Notes: generated from the sequence alone by a model not told the origin. A stretch of 64,000 nucleotides of DNA from Terriglobus roseus DSM 18391 (GCF_000265425.1 NC_018014.1:1364001-1428000), one strand, 5' to 3'; counted from the first letter of the stretch, positions 8,129 to 18,077 are shown. Translations and numbers: made by a program.

Positions 8129-11100
8129 AGCATGTACCCGCCGCTCCATAGAGTCGCTGACAGCATGCAAGCATTGGGCACCTTCGCCGGGGAAGTTATG
8201 CGTAGTTGGAAGCGCGAAAAACGATCGAACAGGGCTGCCCAGGACACGCGCGGGATATGCGAAGTGACGCTGGATAAGACGCAGTGGCAACGTCTTACCA
8301 TCCTGCGCACGATGACCCAGCCCTGGCCGCAGGCGGAGCGTGCCCTGCGTGCGATTCCGGCTGCCGACTGGAATCGGCACTTGCCATGGCTGGATACCAG
8401 CGGCACCGCACTGTACTTCGCGGACCGACTCCTTGAGATCGGCTGCATCGATGTGCTTCCGGCGAAAGTCATGCAACGTATGAAGCAAAATCTCTCCGAT
8501 AATGCCGAGCGGATGAATGACCTTGCGGAAGAGAGTTGTGCCTTGCATCGCGGCTTTCAGGAAAGAGGCACCCGCTACGCCACGCTGAAGGGTTTCTCGC
8601 TCTATCCCATCTCCGTGCCTAAGCTCGAACTCCGTTCGCAACTGGATCTGGACTTTCTGGTTGCGGAGAGGGACGCCACAGAAGCAAAGGACGTGCTTGA
8701 GAGCAGGGGGTACCATCTCCGCGCTATCAGCGGGCGCAGCATGGAATTCAAGTCGAACGAAGATGCGGCGATGTCCTTGAGGGATCTGTATAAACCACGG
8801 ACTTATCGGTCGGTAGAGCTACACCTGGAGTACACCGGTTCAAGGGACCCGCTGCTTCCATTCCTACATCTGCAGCCGTTTCGCGACACCATGATGCCGG
8901 TCTTGCGCCCCGAGGATCTCTTCCTTGGTCAGGGTGTTCACGTCTTCAAGCATGTCTGCTCTGAGTTCTTCCGTGTGTCGCACCTGCTGGAGTTTCGAAC
9001 GCACGTCCTACATCGGCATGACGACGCGGCCTTCTGGCAACGGCTTCGTTTGCATGCGAAAGAGGACGTCCGCACCCATCTTGGGATCGGACTGGTCGTG
9101 GATGTGATCACGCAGGTGATGGGCGAGTTTGCACCGCGCGATCTTACGGATTGGACGAGCGCCATGTTGCCGGAAGGGGCTACGCGTTGGTCGCGAGAAT
9201 TCGCACACCAGGTGGTACTCGGATCCTTTCCGGGTAACAAGCTGTACCTGCTCCTGCAGGAGGAGCTTGCCGCGTCAGGAGTGCCGCACCGCCGGACAGT
9301 GAAGCAGTCACTGATCCCGGTCCGTATGCCTCCACCTGTGATGAACGCAAAGGAAGGCGAGTCAGTTCGCCAGCGCCTGCGTCGACGGCGGGCACAGGCA
9401 TCCTTCGTTGCACTGCGCGCACGTTTCCATCTGATTGAAGGCCTGCGTTACGCATGGCATGCGAGACGTTGGAAGCGAATGAAAGAGATTGCGCTTCTTG
9501 CTTCGGTGCTTCTTTTCCTTCCAATTGCTCTTCAAGCGGGGCAGTCATCCCTACCTTCTGCCAACAGCGAGACGGCCGGTCGATCGCAGGACGATCGGGC
9601 AGTCACACAAAGATCAAGTGCACCCGCTGGCGGCAGTGGCGAAACCGTTGCTGCCGCGCCTCGCATGGCGCCGGGGTCCAGTGCGGCACAGATCCAGACG
9701 TTGCTACGCGCCAACCCGGATGCACTGATGGAGGTGAAGCAGTTTGTCAGCGATACAGCTGCAGAGTCCGGCCAGGCTGTCGCATCCGACAACATGACGG
9801 ACGAAGCGCTGTACAGCCTGATCGCAAGCAATGCTGCGGTGCGTGGAAATGTTGCAGCCTTCCTGCGAACGCGCGGCTACCTTACTGACTCAGAGGTTTC
9901 GGCGGAAGATCTACCGCTGCCCGAAGAGGGTTACAGCGCGTCAACGATGCGGCCCTCAGCGAGGGGAGAAGCAAGGCCCACTCCTTTAGATCCTCTCGCT
10001 GCGAAGGAGTCGCCGGAGCCGAAGGTACTGCGCAGAGCGACACCCTACAATCTGCTGTCGCTGCACGACCTGTATACGCAGGTGACCGACGACACTGGAT
10101 CGTTGAAGCGCTTCGGCAGCGACGTTTTTCTGCGTCGCGATACGGCGAGCCGCCGAGCCCTTGCGCCTGCGGCATCGCTTGATGTTCCGGCCGACTCCTC
10201 CTACATGCTTGGTCCGGGCGACAGTGTCGTCGTGCAGATATGGGGCGGCGTCTCCCAGACGTTACCACGCACAGTGGATCGCGAAGGCTTCCTCGCGTTG
10301 CCGGAGGCTGGTCGTATCCAGGTTGCAGGATTGTCGCTGGAGCGCGCACAAGCCGCAGTGTCCGAGGCGTTGAAGCAGCAGTACCGCAACGCGCAGGTTG
10401 CACTTTCGCTGGCACGCTTGCGCACGGTCCACGTGTATGTCGTGGGAGATGTGCAACGACCCGGCTCCTATGAGATCAGCACACTTGCGACGCCGCTCAG
10501 TGCGTTGTACTTGGCGGGCGGACCTACCGCTGTCGGCTCACTGCGCCTGCTGCGGCACTACCGCGGCAGCAAGCTCTTAGGCGAAATCGATCTTTACGAC
10601 TTCCTGCTGAATGGTGTGCAGTCGGAAGATCGTCTGCAGGCAGGCGATACGTTGCTGGTGCCGCCAACCGGTCCACAGGTTTCCGTTTCAGGAGCGGTGA
10701 AGCGGCCCGCGATCTATGAATTGAAGGGCCAGACGCGCCTGGCTGCACTGATCGAGATGGCCGGCGGTGCGACGGTGACCGCAGAACTTTCTCACATTGT
10801 TATTGACCGCGTTCGCGCCAATCAAGAACGAGAGACGGTTGACCTGGCTCTGCCGGTGTCGAGTGCGCCGGCGCAGGCGCGGGCCGCAATCGAAACGATG
10901 ACCGTTCAGGATGGTGATCACGTTCGCGTATCTCCGATCATGTCGTACAGCCAACGCGTGGTCTACGCGGATGGGCATGTCTTGCGTCCTGGTCGCATGG
11001 CCTATCGCGATGGCATGAGACTCTCTGACGTGCTGCCAAGCTATCGCGAACTATTGCCGGAGCCTGCGGAACGTGGAGAGATTATTCGGCTGGTGCCACC

Positions 11101-12265
11101 GGACTTTCACGTGGAGACGATCGACTTCAGCGTGCCGGACCTGATGGTTGGCAATAACAACGTGTTGCTGCAGCCCTTCGATACGATCCGGATTCTCGGG
11201 AGATATGAAGCGGATGCGCCAAAGGTGACGATCAATGGTGAAGTGCTCCGGCCGGGTACTTACCCGCTCTCGCAGGAGATGACTGCGGCACAACTGGTCC
11301 GCATGGCTGGCGGCTTCAAGCGGGACGCGCTCCTCACGTTCGCAGACCTTACGAGTTATTCGATTGTGAATGGCACGCGGATCCAGGGCGAGCGCAGTGC
11401 GATCGCAATCGGCAATGCAGTCCGTAATGTTGGCTCTTCGGATGTAGCGCTCAAAGCGGGCGATACCCTTACGGTGCACAAACTGACCGGTTGGGACGAT
11501 ATTGGGTCTTCCATCTCGTTGGAAGGCGAAGTAAGTCACCCAGGGAGTTATGGATTTCAGCAGGGCGAGCGACTTAGCTCCGTGCTGCGGCGGGCTGGAG
11601 GCTTTCGCGACACAGCATACCCCGATGGCGCAGTGCTGATACGGACAGAAGTGCAGAGGCTGGAAGAGAAGAGCCGGGATGAACTGATCCGGCAGATTGA
11701 GACAAGTTCGTCTGCAGCCCGCATTACACCCACGATTGCCGCGGTCGATCAGGCGACGCAGCTGCAGGTAGTGCAGGCGCAACAGGATCAGATCCTCTCT
11801 CATTTGAAAAGCCAACCAGCCGTGGGGCGAATGGTCATCCATGTGGGGGCCGAGATAGCAAGCTGGGAGAACACGCCCGCCGACATTGAAGTGCGCGCGG
11901 GTGATACGTTGCGTGTACCCAAGCGGCCGGGATTCGTGCTGGTAAGTGGTCAGGTCTACAACAGCTCTGCCATCACCTTTGCACCGGGTAAGCCTGCGAG
12001 CTGGTACCTGCATCGTGCGGGGGGGCCGACAGAGGTTGCGAACACCAGACAGATTTTCGTGATTCGAGCGAACGGCACAGTTGTCGGCCACGAGAACGGC
12101 ACGGTCTTTCGCCATGACGTGCTGGGTACAAAGCTTGAGCCGGGTGATGTTGTCGTGGTGCCACAAAAGATCATTGGTGCGTCGCTCTTCTGGCGCAACC
12201 TGCTCACCGTTGCGCAGATCACTTCGTCCATCGCCATCACCGCGGCCGTTGCAGGTGTTCTATGA
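8123..12265 (+). CDS. NTP_transf_5-like nucleotidyltransferase fused to Wza-like SLBB polysaccharide exporter
   Basis: A single 1380-residue frame holds two proteins. Residues 1 to about 450 resemble the NTP_transf_5 (PF14907) family found in polysaccharide clusters: YATLKGFSLYPI, then SQLDLDFLVAERD with the D-x-D metal-site look, then LHLEYTG. Around residue 453 begins what looks like a complete signal peptide (MKEIALLASVLLFLPIALQAGQ, ATG 9479). The rest is a Wza/KpsD-type exporter: Poly_export domain (MLGPGDSVVVQIWGG, about 695) and about six SLBB-type repeats (VVGDVQRPGSYEI, VSGAVKRPAIYEL, YADGHVLRPGRMAY, INGEVLRPGTYPL, LEGEVSHPGSYGF, VSGQVYNSSAITF), with a C-terminal hydrophobic helix. 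Usually these are two genes. Either the fusion is real or ATG 9479 is a second start. Stop overlaps the next start (ATGA). Confidence 0.75.
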   Translation: MTSMYPPLHRVADSMQALGTFAGEVMRSWKREKRSNRAAQDTRGICEVTLDKTQWQRLTILRTMTQPWPQAERALRAIPAADWNRHLPWLDTSGTALYFADRLLEIGCIDVLPAKVMQRMKQNLSDNAERMNDLAEESCALHRGFQERGTRYATLKGFSLYPISVPKLELRSQLDLDFLVAERDATEAKDVLESRGYHLRAISGRSMEFKSNEDAAMSLRDLYKPRTYRSVELHLEYTGSRDPLLPFLHLQPFRDTMMPVLRPEDLFLGQGVHVFKHVCSEFFRVSHLLEFRTHVLHRHDDAAFWQRLRLHAKEDVRTHLGIGLVVDVITQVMGEFAPRDLTDWTSAMLPEGATRWSREFAHQVVLGSFPGNKLYLLLQEELAASGVPHRRTVKQSLIPVRMPPPVMNAKEGESVRQRLRRRRAQASFVALRARFHLIEGLRYAWHARRWKRMKEIALLASVLLFLPIALQAGQSSLPSANSETAGRSQDDRAVTQRSSAPAGGSGETVAAAPRMAPGSSAAQIQTLLRANPDALMEVKQFVSDTAAESGQAVASDNMTDEALYSLIASNAAVRGNVAAFLRTRGYLTDSEVSAEDLPLPEEGYSASTMRPSARGEARPTPLDPLAAKESPEPKVLRRATPYNLLSLHDLYTQVTDDTGSLKRFGSDVFLRRDTASRRALAPAASLDVPADSSYMLGPGDSVVVQIWGGVSQTLPRTVDREGFLALPEAGRIQVAGLSLERAQAAVSEALKQQYRNAQVALSLARLRTVHVYVVGDVQRPGSYEISTLATPLSALYLAGGPTAVGSLRLLRHYRGSKLLGEIDLYDFLLNGVQSEDRLQAGDTLLVPPTGPQVSVSGAVKRPAIYELKGQTRLAALIEMAGGATVTAELSHIVIDRVRANQERETVDLALPVSSAPAQARAAIETMTVQDGDHVRVSPIMSYSQRVVYADGHVLRPGRMAYRDGMRLSDVLPSYRELLPEPAERGEIIRLVPPDFHVETIDFSVPDLMVGNNNVLLQPFDTIRILGRYEADAPKVTINGEVLRPGTYPLSQEMTAAQLVRMAGGFKRDALLTFADLTSYSIVNGTRIQGERSAIAIGNAVRNVGSSDVALKAGDTLTVHKLTGWDDIGSSISLEGEVSHPGSYGFQQGERLSSVLRRAGGFRDTAYPDGAVLIRTEVQRLEEKSRDELIRQIETSSSAARITPTIAAVDQATQLQVVQAQQDQILSHLKSQPAVGRMVIHVGAEIASWENTPADIEVRAGDTLRVPKRPGFVLVSGQVYNSSAITFAPGKPASWYLHRAGGPTEVANTRQIFVIRANGTVVGHENGTVFRHDVLGTKLEPGDVVVVPQKIIGASLFWRNLLTVAQITSSIAITAAVAGVL

Positions 12266-13527
12266 GCTCTGTCGCGAAGACCGACCCTTCATCCCCACAG
12301 ACCATGCGGGTTATGCCGTGGCTGGAACGGCTGTCCGTGCTCTGGATGCACCGTCGCAACCTGATGAGGATTGCAGTCGTGTCTTTCTTCGCGAGTCTGC
12401 TGATCTCAGTCGTGATCCCGAAGCAATACAAGGCAAGTGCAAGCATTATGCCGCCGAGCAATGCCGGCGCCAGCAGTGCGATGCTTGCCGCAGTGACCGG
12501 CCGCGCACTGGGTGGGATGGGCGGCCTTGGCAGTCTGGCGGGGAGCCTTCTCGGTATAGGGAACTCCACTGCACTGTTTCTCGATCTGTTGCACAGCGGT
12601 ACGGTGACGGGCCACATCATCGATCGTTTCGATCTGCGCAGGGTGTACCGCAAGCGATACAAGGTCGACGCCGCCAAAGCTCTTGCGAAACATACCAGCA
12701 TTCAAGACGACAAGAAAAGTGGTGTCATCACCATCACCGTGGAAGATCGAGATCCCCAGCGCGCTCGAGACATGGCGCAGGCTTATCTAGATGAGCTGAA
12801 CCTGCTGGTCAATCGCACGAACACATCGTCTGCGCACCAGGAGCGCATCTTCGTACAGAAGCGACTGGTCCAGGCAAAGACGGATTTGCAGCGGGCCCAG
12901 CAGGATCTGAGTGACTTCTCCAGCAGGACTTCCACCATCGACCTGAAAGAGCAGGCGCGTGCTTTGGTTGGATCCGCTGCGCAGTTGCAGGCGCAGGTGC
13001 TGCAGGAAGATTCCAATATCAGTTCGCTGCGTCAGGTGTATGGCGACGGCAATGTTCGGCTGCGTGCCGCGAAGGCTCGTGTCGCCTCTCTTCGATCGGA
13101 GTTGTCGAAGATGAATGGCGTGGGGATGCTGGAAGCGGGAGAAGACGAGGAAGCCTCAGTAAGTGGAAGACTTTCTCCGCCACTACGACAACTTCCTCGT
13201 CTGGCAGTGCCGTTCGCCAATCGCTATCGCGAAGTCCAGGTGCAGGAGAAGCTGTTTGAGTTACTGACCGAACAGCTTGAGATGGCGCGGATTTCAGAGG
13301 CAAAGGACGTTCCTGTCGTCAGTGTGATCGATGCACCGGGCATTGCGGAGAAGAAATCCTATCCGCCCCGCGCGCTGCTGACGCTGGGGTTGTGGCTTGC
13401 CACGATGATTGCCGCGTGTACGGCTGTTCTGCTCTGCCATGCGTGGCGGTCGATCGATGCGGACGACCCGCGTCGTGTCTTTGCCTCGGATATCTCCTCG
13501 CGACTTCTGAGAAGAGGCGGCGCATGA
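12262..13527 (+). CDS. Wzz-type polysaccharide chain-length determinant
   Basis: A 421-residue inner-membrane protein with the Wzz layout: a cytoplasmic N-terminus, a first helix (NLMRIAVVSFFASLLISVVIP, about residues 34-54), a long periplasmic alpha-helical region (about 60-375) with a Gly-rich stretch (ALGGMGGLGSLAGSLLG), and a second helix near the C-terminus (LTLGLWLATMIAACTAVLL) preceded by the Pro-rich SYPPRALLT. No C-terminal tyrosine kinase domain is attached and no separate kinase gene follows. It would set chain length together with the Wza-like exporter encoded immediately upstream (ATGA overlap at 12262-12265) and is coupled downstream to the flippase by another ATGA. Confidence 0.85.
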   Translation: MSSVAKTDPSSPQTMRVMPWLERLSVLWMHRRNLMRIAVVSFFASLLISVVIPKQYKASASIMPPSNAGASSAMLAAVTGRALGGMGGLGSLAGSLLGIGNSTALFLDLLHSGTVTGHIIDRFDLRRVYRKRYKVDAAKALAKHTSIQDDKKSGVITITVEDRDPQRARDMAQAYLDELNLLVNRTNTSSAHQERIFVQKRLVQAKTDLQRAQQDLSDFSSRTSTIDLKEQARALVGSAAQLQAQVLQEDSNISSLRQVYGDGNVRLRAAKARVASLRSELSKMNGVGMLEAGEDEEASVSGRLSPPLRQLPRLAVPFANRYREVQVQEKLFELLTEQLEMARISEAKDVPVVSVIDAPGIAEKKSYPPRALLTLGLWLATMIAACTAVLLCHAWRSIDADDPRRVFASDISSRLLRRGGA

Positions 13528-14837
13528 AACAGATACTCAGAAATGCGTTGTTTGGAGTCTTGGATTACGTCGCTTATCCACTCGGCATGTTACTTGCGGC
13601 ACCTGTGGTCCTCAAGAATCTTGGCGCCGAAGCTTATGGTGTTTGGTCGCTCTCCACTGCACTTGTCAGCATGGGGAGCATCATCACATCGGGATTTGGC
13701 GATGCCAACATTCAGCTTGTCAGCCGCCATCGCGATCAACGCGACGGGCTTGCGGGTGTTGTTGAGACGTTGCTGGGAATCAACTTCCTGCTTGCTGCTG
13801 CGATGGCCGCGATCCTGTGTTGCGCTGCACCCGTCCTCGCCATGTATGCCGTGCGCGTGCCAGGGGAACTCCGGAGTGACTGCGTCTTATGTGTTGCGTT
13901 GGCAGCCGTTGCGGTGGGGCTGCGTACGGCGGAGAGCGTGTGTGTCAGCACACAGCGCGCTTTTGAACGCTATGGAGCGGCCATGCGGATCAGTGTCGCC
14001 GCGCGCTTGCTGTCGCTGTTCTTTGGCGCCTTCCTTACGTTTTTTGTTCACCGCGTCTCCATCATCGTGTTGACCTCCCTGATCTTTGGCGGTCCGGCGC
14101 TTCTGCTCCAGCTGAGACATTTGCGCTCGCTCTTAGCAGTCAAGGCGCTGAGACCTCGATTCAGGAAGAATGCGTCGGTGGATTTTCTGAGGCTTGGTTT
14201 CTACAGCTGGCTGCTTGCACTCTCAGGCACTGTGGTGGGTCAGGCTGATCGTTTGGTGCTGGGCGTTTCCGTGGGTGCCGCGACGCTGGCTGGTTATGCG
14301 TTGTGCGCGCAATTGGCGCAACCTTTGTATGGTCTTCCCGCGGCCGGCCTGCACTTTCTTTTCCCGTATCTCGCGGGCAGGTCCGCTGGACGGGCACCGT
14401 CAGATCTGAAGACGCCTATCGCCATTGCTGCCATCAGCAACTTAGCGTTTGTGGGGGTCGCTACTTTCTTGCTGCAGGTCTTTGGTCCGGCGATTCTGCT
14501 GCGGCTGGGACAAGGGAAGTTGCAGCCGTCGGCGACGGCTATGCTGCCGGGTGTGTTGTGGAGCACGGCGTTGCTTGGCGTCAGTGTGACACCGACCTAT
14601 GCGCTGTATGCCTTCGGGCGGTTTCGCACCGTAATGTTTCTTACCACGGGTGGAGCCGTGGCGTGCGGTCTGATCATGCTATGTTTCGCACGCGTGCATG
14701 GAGCTTCGGCAGTCATTGGAGCAAGGTTCGTGTATGCCATCGTCTCTCTCCTGCTTTTTGTGCCACTGCTTCGAATCCTTCACCCGTCAGCGCATCGTGA
14801 CGCTGAGATGTTGGTCCCACTCTGTGAGGAAGCATGA
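13524..14837 (+). CDS. Wzx-type polysaccharide flippase
   Basis: About 437 residues, almost entirely hydrophobic, with twelve or so membrane segments, in the polysaccharide transporter (MOP/MATE-like) family. The N-terminus, LGVLDYVAYPLGMLLAAPVVLKNLGAEAYGVWSLSTALVS, is the classic Wzx opening in which the transport module reads G-x-x-x-Y-G-x-W/x. ATG 13524 overlaps the Wzz stop (ATGA); the in-frame ATG at 13392 is inside wzz. It would move lipid-linked repeat units across the inner membrane for the polymerase encoded next. Confidence 0.8.
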   Translation: MKQILRNALFGVLDYVAYPLGMLLAAPVVLKNLGAEAYGVWSLSTALVSMGSIITSGFGDANIQLVSRHRDQRDGLAGVVETLLGINFLLAAAMAAILCCAAPVLAMYAVRVPGELRSDCVLCVALAAVAVGLRTAESVCVSTQRAFERYGAAMRISVAARLLSLFFGAFLTFFVHRVSIIVLTSLIFGGPALLLQLRHLRSLLAVKALRPRFRKNASVDFLRLGFYSWLLALSGTVVGQADRLVLGVSVGAATLAGYALCAQLAQPLYGLPAAGLHFLFPYLAGRSAGRAPSDLKTPIAIAAISNLAFVGVATFLLQVFGPAILLRLGQGKLQPSATAMLPGVLWSTALLGVSVTPTYALYAFGRFRTVMFLTTGGAVACGLIMLCFARVHGASAVIGARFVYAIVSLLLFVPLLRILHPSAHRDAEMLVPLCEEA

Positions 14838-16075
14838 ACTCGCTGTGGGTTGGCAATGGTCAATACGGAGTGATGGACGCCGCTGCATCGGGCGAGCGAA
14901 CGGCTCCTTTGAGCTCTGTTACAGGCTGCTACTTCGCGCTTCGCCTCTTCTATGTTTTGATCGCCGTTCGCATCTTCGGCTCCACGGCCCAGGCAGGTGT
15001 CACGGCGAGTCTTGCGTGCAACTATGCGCTGCTTGGCCTCGCGCTCTTTGCGCTGCCAACGCATCGTGCACAGCCTCACCTTGGCGCAACGCGGTTGTCC
15101 CGCATCGTCTGCGCCTATCTGCTGCTGACCGGCGTCAGCCTGCTGTGGAGTGTTACCGCATCGCTGGCGGCAGCGACGGCGTTCTGGGGTGCGATGGTGG
15201 CCGACGTCGCAATCGTCGCACTGCAGTTGAGGGGCAACACGCCAGACGTCGTTGCCCGGTCGCTCATGGGATGGTTTGTGCGCGGCGCCAGTGTGATTGC
15301 GGTGTTCGCATGGCTGATGCCTGCTCAGTCGGATCTGCGTCTGGGCGATGAAGAACTGCTTGGGCCGAACCAGATTGGATGGCTCTGCGGCTTCGGGTTC
15401 TTCTTCGCGCAGTATCTTCTTCTGCGAAAGCAGGGCGGACATTGGAAGGTGTATGCCGTGCTGCTGGGAGTAACGCTGCTGCGTTGCCTCAGCAAGACCA
15501 CCATCGTTGCCTTTCTTATGGCCCAACTCTTCATCCTCATGCGCGATCGCGAGATCACCCGCAAGACCAGACGGTCTCTGCTTGCGCTTGCGCTCCTTGT
15601 AGGCATTGCCTTTTCGAGTCTGCTGGCGAGTTACTACGCCCTCTATCTGAATACTGGAGCGGGGAGACAGCTGGAGTCGCTCACCGGCCGGTTGGGAATC
15701 TGGACTTACATCTTGTCTGAAGCGGTCCATCGCCCATGGCTGGGTCACGGCTTCCATTCCGTCTGGAAGGTGATCCCAATGTTTTACGGCGTCTTTGAAG
15801 CGCGACACGCACATAACGAAGCCCTGCAGCAGTTTTACGCGTACGGCGTCGTCGGTGTGATTCTGCTGTTTGCGATCTACATCAGCTTGTTCCAGGAGAT
15901 CCGCAAGCTGCGGGTGCATTCGCTGAAGATCTTCTGGCTGGGCTTTCTTCTCTTTGTCCTTGTTCGCGGCCTGGCAGATACGGAAGTGTTCGATATCTCG
16001 TGGCCCATGTGGCTGATACTGCTCTTTGGCGCTCTGGCACGGCAGAGCAACGATGGGACGGAGACGGCCTCATGA
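14834..16075 (+). CDS. O-antigen ligase/polymerase-like protein (Wzy/WaaL family)
   Basis: A 413-residue polytopic protein with about ten helices and a large periplasmic loop. The Wzy_C signature is visible in the C-terminal half: TGRLGIWTYILSEAVHRPWLGHGF followed by ARHAHNEALQQFYAYGVVGV, where the H-x-x-N (HAHNE) is the family's conserved motif. In this operon it is most likely the polymerase joining repeat units delivered by the flippase; ligase activity cannot be excluded. Coupled on both sides by ATGA overlaps. Confidence 0.8.
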   Translation: MNSLWVGNGQYGVMDAAASGERTAPLSSVTGCYFALRLFYVLIAVRIFGSTAQAGVTASLACNYALLGLALFALPTHRAQPHLGATRLSRIVCAYLLLTGVSLLWSVTASLAAATAFWGAMVADVAIVALQLRGNTPDVVARSLMGWFVRGASVIAVFAWLMPAQSDLRLGDEELLGPNQIGWLCGFGFFFAQYLLLRKQGGHWKVYAVLLGVTLLRCLSKTTIVAFLMAQLFILMRDREITRKTRRSLLALALLVGIAFSSLLASYYALYLNTGAGRQLESLTGRLGIWTYILSEAVHRPWLGHGFHSVWKVIPMFYGVFEARHAHNEALQQFYAYGVVGVILLFAIYISLFQEIRKLRVHSLKIFWLGFLLFVLVRGLADTEVFDISWPMWLILLFGALARQSNDGTETAS

Positions 16076-17241
16076 GAGTCACGCTTCCTTTCGTCTCCGC
16101 TGCCCGGCAAGTCTCCGGCGTGCAAAGGCACGCGGTCAATGTTGCCAAAAGCCTGTTGCTATCGCAAGAGATCACAGCGTTGACCATCGTGGTCGCACCC
16201 TGGCAGGAACACCTGATAGAGATGCTGCCCGCAGACGAACGTTTGAAGCTCGTCTTTACGACATTCAAAGATTCCTCATGGTCGCGCAATCGCTGGTACT
16301 ACGACGGTCTGCCTACGATCTGTGAAGCGGCAGATATTGTTCATCTCTCCTATCCGGTGCCGGTGCATCACTCTGCGTATCCTTGCCCGATCGTGACCAG
16401 CCTGCACGATATGTACCCGTTCGATCTGCCGGAGAACTTCGGGCTCGTGAAGGGTCACTTCAATCGTTATGTTCTCCGTTCCTGCCTGCATGCCGTGGAC
16501 GCGATCGCATGTGTCTCTCAGAGCACCATGGCGCGGCTTGAAATCGTGGAGCCTCGTCTCGCACTCACTAAGGCTGTCGTCATACCAAATGCCGTTGAGC
16601 CAGGACCGGAGGAACGCCCGCGCATCCTGAGGCCGAGGTCTGCTCCCTTCCTGCTTTGCGTGGCCCAGCATCGTCGTAATAAGCAACTCCTCCTATTGCT
16701 CGAAGTCTTCGTCGCGCTCCTGCGGAGTGGGGCTGTCTCAGGGAATATGCAGCTCATCATCGTAGGCATCTCAGGACCGGAGACGCCTGCAATTCATGCG
16801 GTCATCCGCAAATACCGACTTGAAGATCGAGTGCGGACGGTCAGCGGACTCAGTGATCGTCAGTTGCAGGAGCTCTATCAACGTTGTGACGCGCTGATCG
16901 CACCGTCGAGCATTGAAGGCTTCGGTCTCCCCGTCGTGGAGGCAATCCTGGCCGGGTGCCGCGTCGTATGTTCCGACATTGCTGCATTTCGAGAGGTGGG
17001 CAACAGCAGTTGCAACTTTGTGCGGCTTGGAACGCATGAGGTCGGTGAGTTTGTTGCGGCAATTGAGAAGGCGCTTCGCAGACCGAAGCCGAGACCGGTA
17101 AAGCGACCGGACCTGTCTTTGGGGGCAGTGTCCGAGCAATATCTCAGCCTCTATCGCAGCCTCTTGCAGCCTATCTCTGAAACGGCCTCGTCAAGGCTCG
17201 CAGGAGCCGCAGTGAAAAGAAGAAGGGAAGTAGAAGTATGA
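16072..17241 (+). CDS. GT4-family glycosyltransferase
   Basis: A 389-residue GT-B glycosyltransferase of family 4. The N-terminal acceptor domain has the usual opening (VTLPFVSAARQVSGVQRHAVNV), and the donor domain has LCVAQHRRNKQLLLLLEVF, RVRTVSGLSDRQLQELYQRCDALIAPSSIEGFGLPVVEAILAGCRVVCSD; the E-x(7)-E motif (EGFGLPVVEA) binds the nucleotide sugar. ATG 16072 is chosen for its ATGA overlap with the polymerase stop. It would add one sugar to the repeat unit on the cytoplasmic side. Confidence 0.85.
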   Translation: MRVTLPFVSAARQVSGVQRHAVNVAKSLLLSQEITALTIVVAPWQEHLIEMLPADERLKLVFTTFKDSSWSRNRWYYDGLPTICEAADIVHLSYPVPVHHSAYPCPIVTSLHDMYPFDLPENFGLVKGHFNRYVLRSCLHAVDAIACVSQSTMARLEIVEPRLALTKAVVIPNAVEPGPEERPRILRPRSAPFLLCVAQHRRNKQLLLLLEVFVALLRSGAVSGNMQLIIVGISGPETPAIHAVIRKYRLEDRVRTVSGLSDRQLQELYQRCDALIAPSSIEGFGLPVVEAILAGCRVVCSDIAAFREVGNSSCNFVRLGTHEVGEFVAAIEKALRRPKPRPVKRPDLSLGAVSEQYLSLYRSLLQPISETASSRLAGAAVKRRREVEV

Positions 17242-18077
17242 CCACAGGTGTTCGCACGTTGGTCCCGGTGCTTGGCATTCCCATCGCAGTAACGGATATG
17301 GAACAGGCGTTGCAGTTGCTGCAAGAAGACCTGCAGGCAGATCGCAAAGGGTATGTGTGTTTTGCGAGTGTGCACGGCATCATGGAAGCCAAGCGGCAGC
17401 CTTCGTTCGCGCGAGTGTACGCGGAGTCGGCGCTCTGCCTCCCCGATGGGGCACCCGTCTCATGGGTGGGTCGTTGGCAGGGACACCGTAGTATGAGGCG
17501 TGTCGCCGGCCCTGATTTTATGTTGAAGGTGTTTGCCGATGAACGCTTTCGGACGATGACCCACTTCTTCTACGGAGGCGAAGAGGGCGTTGCGGCGACC
17601 ATGCAGCGGAATCTGCAGCAACGGTATCCTCATGCACGCATCGTCGGGACGTACACGCCGCCCTTCCGGTCGCTCAACGAAGTTGAGGAGCAGGAGTTGC
17701 AGGAGCGAATTCAGAAACTGCAGCCAGACTTCTTCTGGGTCGGCATCGGATGTCCCAAGCAGGAATACTTCATGCATCAGTATGTCGATCGCCTGGAGAC
17801 ACGAATGATGTTCGGCGTTGGAGCTGCATTCGATTATCACTCGGGCCGCATTGACGATTCGCCGGAATGGGTGAAGCTCGCCGGGTTGCAGTGGCTTCAC
17901 CGTCTGGCCCAGGATCCTCGTCGTCTGTGGAAGCGCTACCTTTACAGCAACAGCGCGTTTCTGTGGAACCTTGCGCTACAGGCGACCGGATTGGAACAGG
18001 TAAAAATTCCAATGCCGGTAGAAGACGACCTTGCTGCGGAACGCGCGATCCATCTTGTCGAGCGGCCAAGAATGTAG
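17238..18077 (+). CDS. WecG/TagA/CpsF-family glycosyltransferase (GT26)
   Basis: A 279-residue enzyme matching the WecG/TagA/CpsF family in length and motifs: LGIPIAVTDMEQAL, then LCLPDGAPVSWVGRW with the conserved D-G-x-x-x, then RVAGPDFM, then FFYGG(E)EGV, FWVGIGCPKQEYFM and FGVGAAFDYHSG. These enzymes transfer a sugar to a polyprenyl-linked acceptor early in polymer synthesis. It is the last gene of the operon, joined by ATGA to the GT4 gene and followed by a hairpin at 18128. No polyprenyl-phosphate priming transferase is present in the window, so the initiating enzyme must be elsewhere or this gene acts on a lipid made by another locus. Confidence 0.85.
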   Translation: MTTGVRTLVPVLGIPIAVTDMEQALQLLQEDLQADRKGYVCFASVHGIMEAKRQPSFARVYAESALCLPDGAPVSWVGRWQGHRSMRRVAGPDFMLKVFADERFRTMTHFFYGGEEGVAATMQRNLQQRYPHARIVGTYTPPFRSLNEVEEQELQERIQKLQPDFFWVGIGCPKQEYFMHQYVDRLETRMMFGVGAAFDYHSGRIDDSPEWVKLAGLQWLHRLAQDPRRLWKRYLYSNSAFLWNLALQATGLEQVKIPMPVEDDLAAERAIHLVERPRM

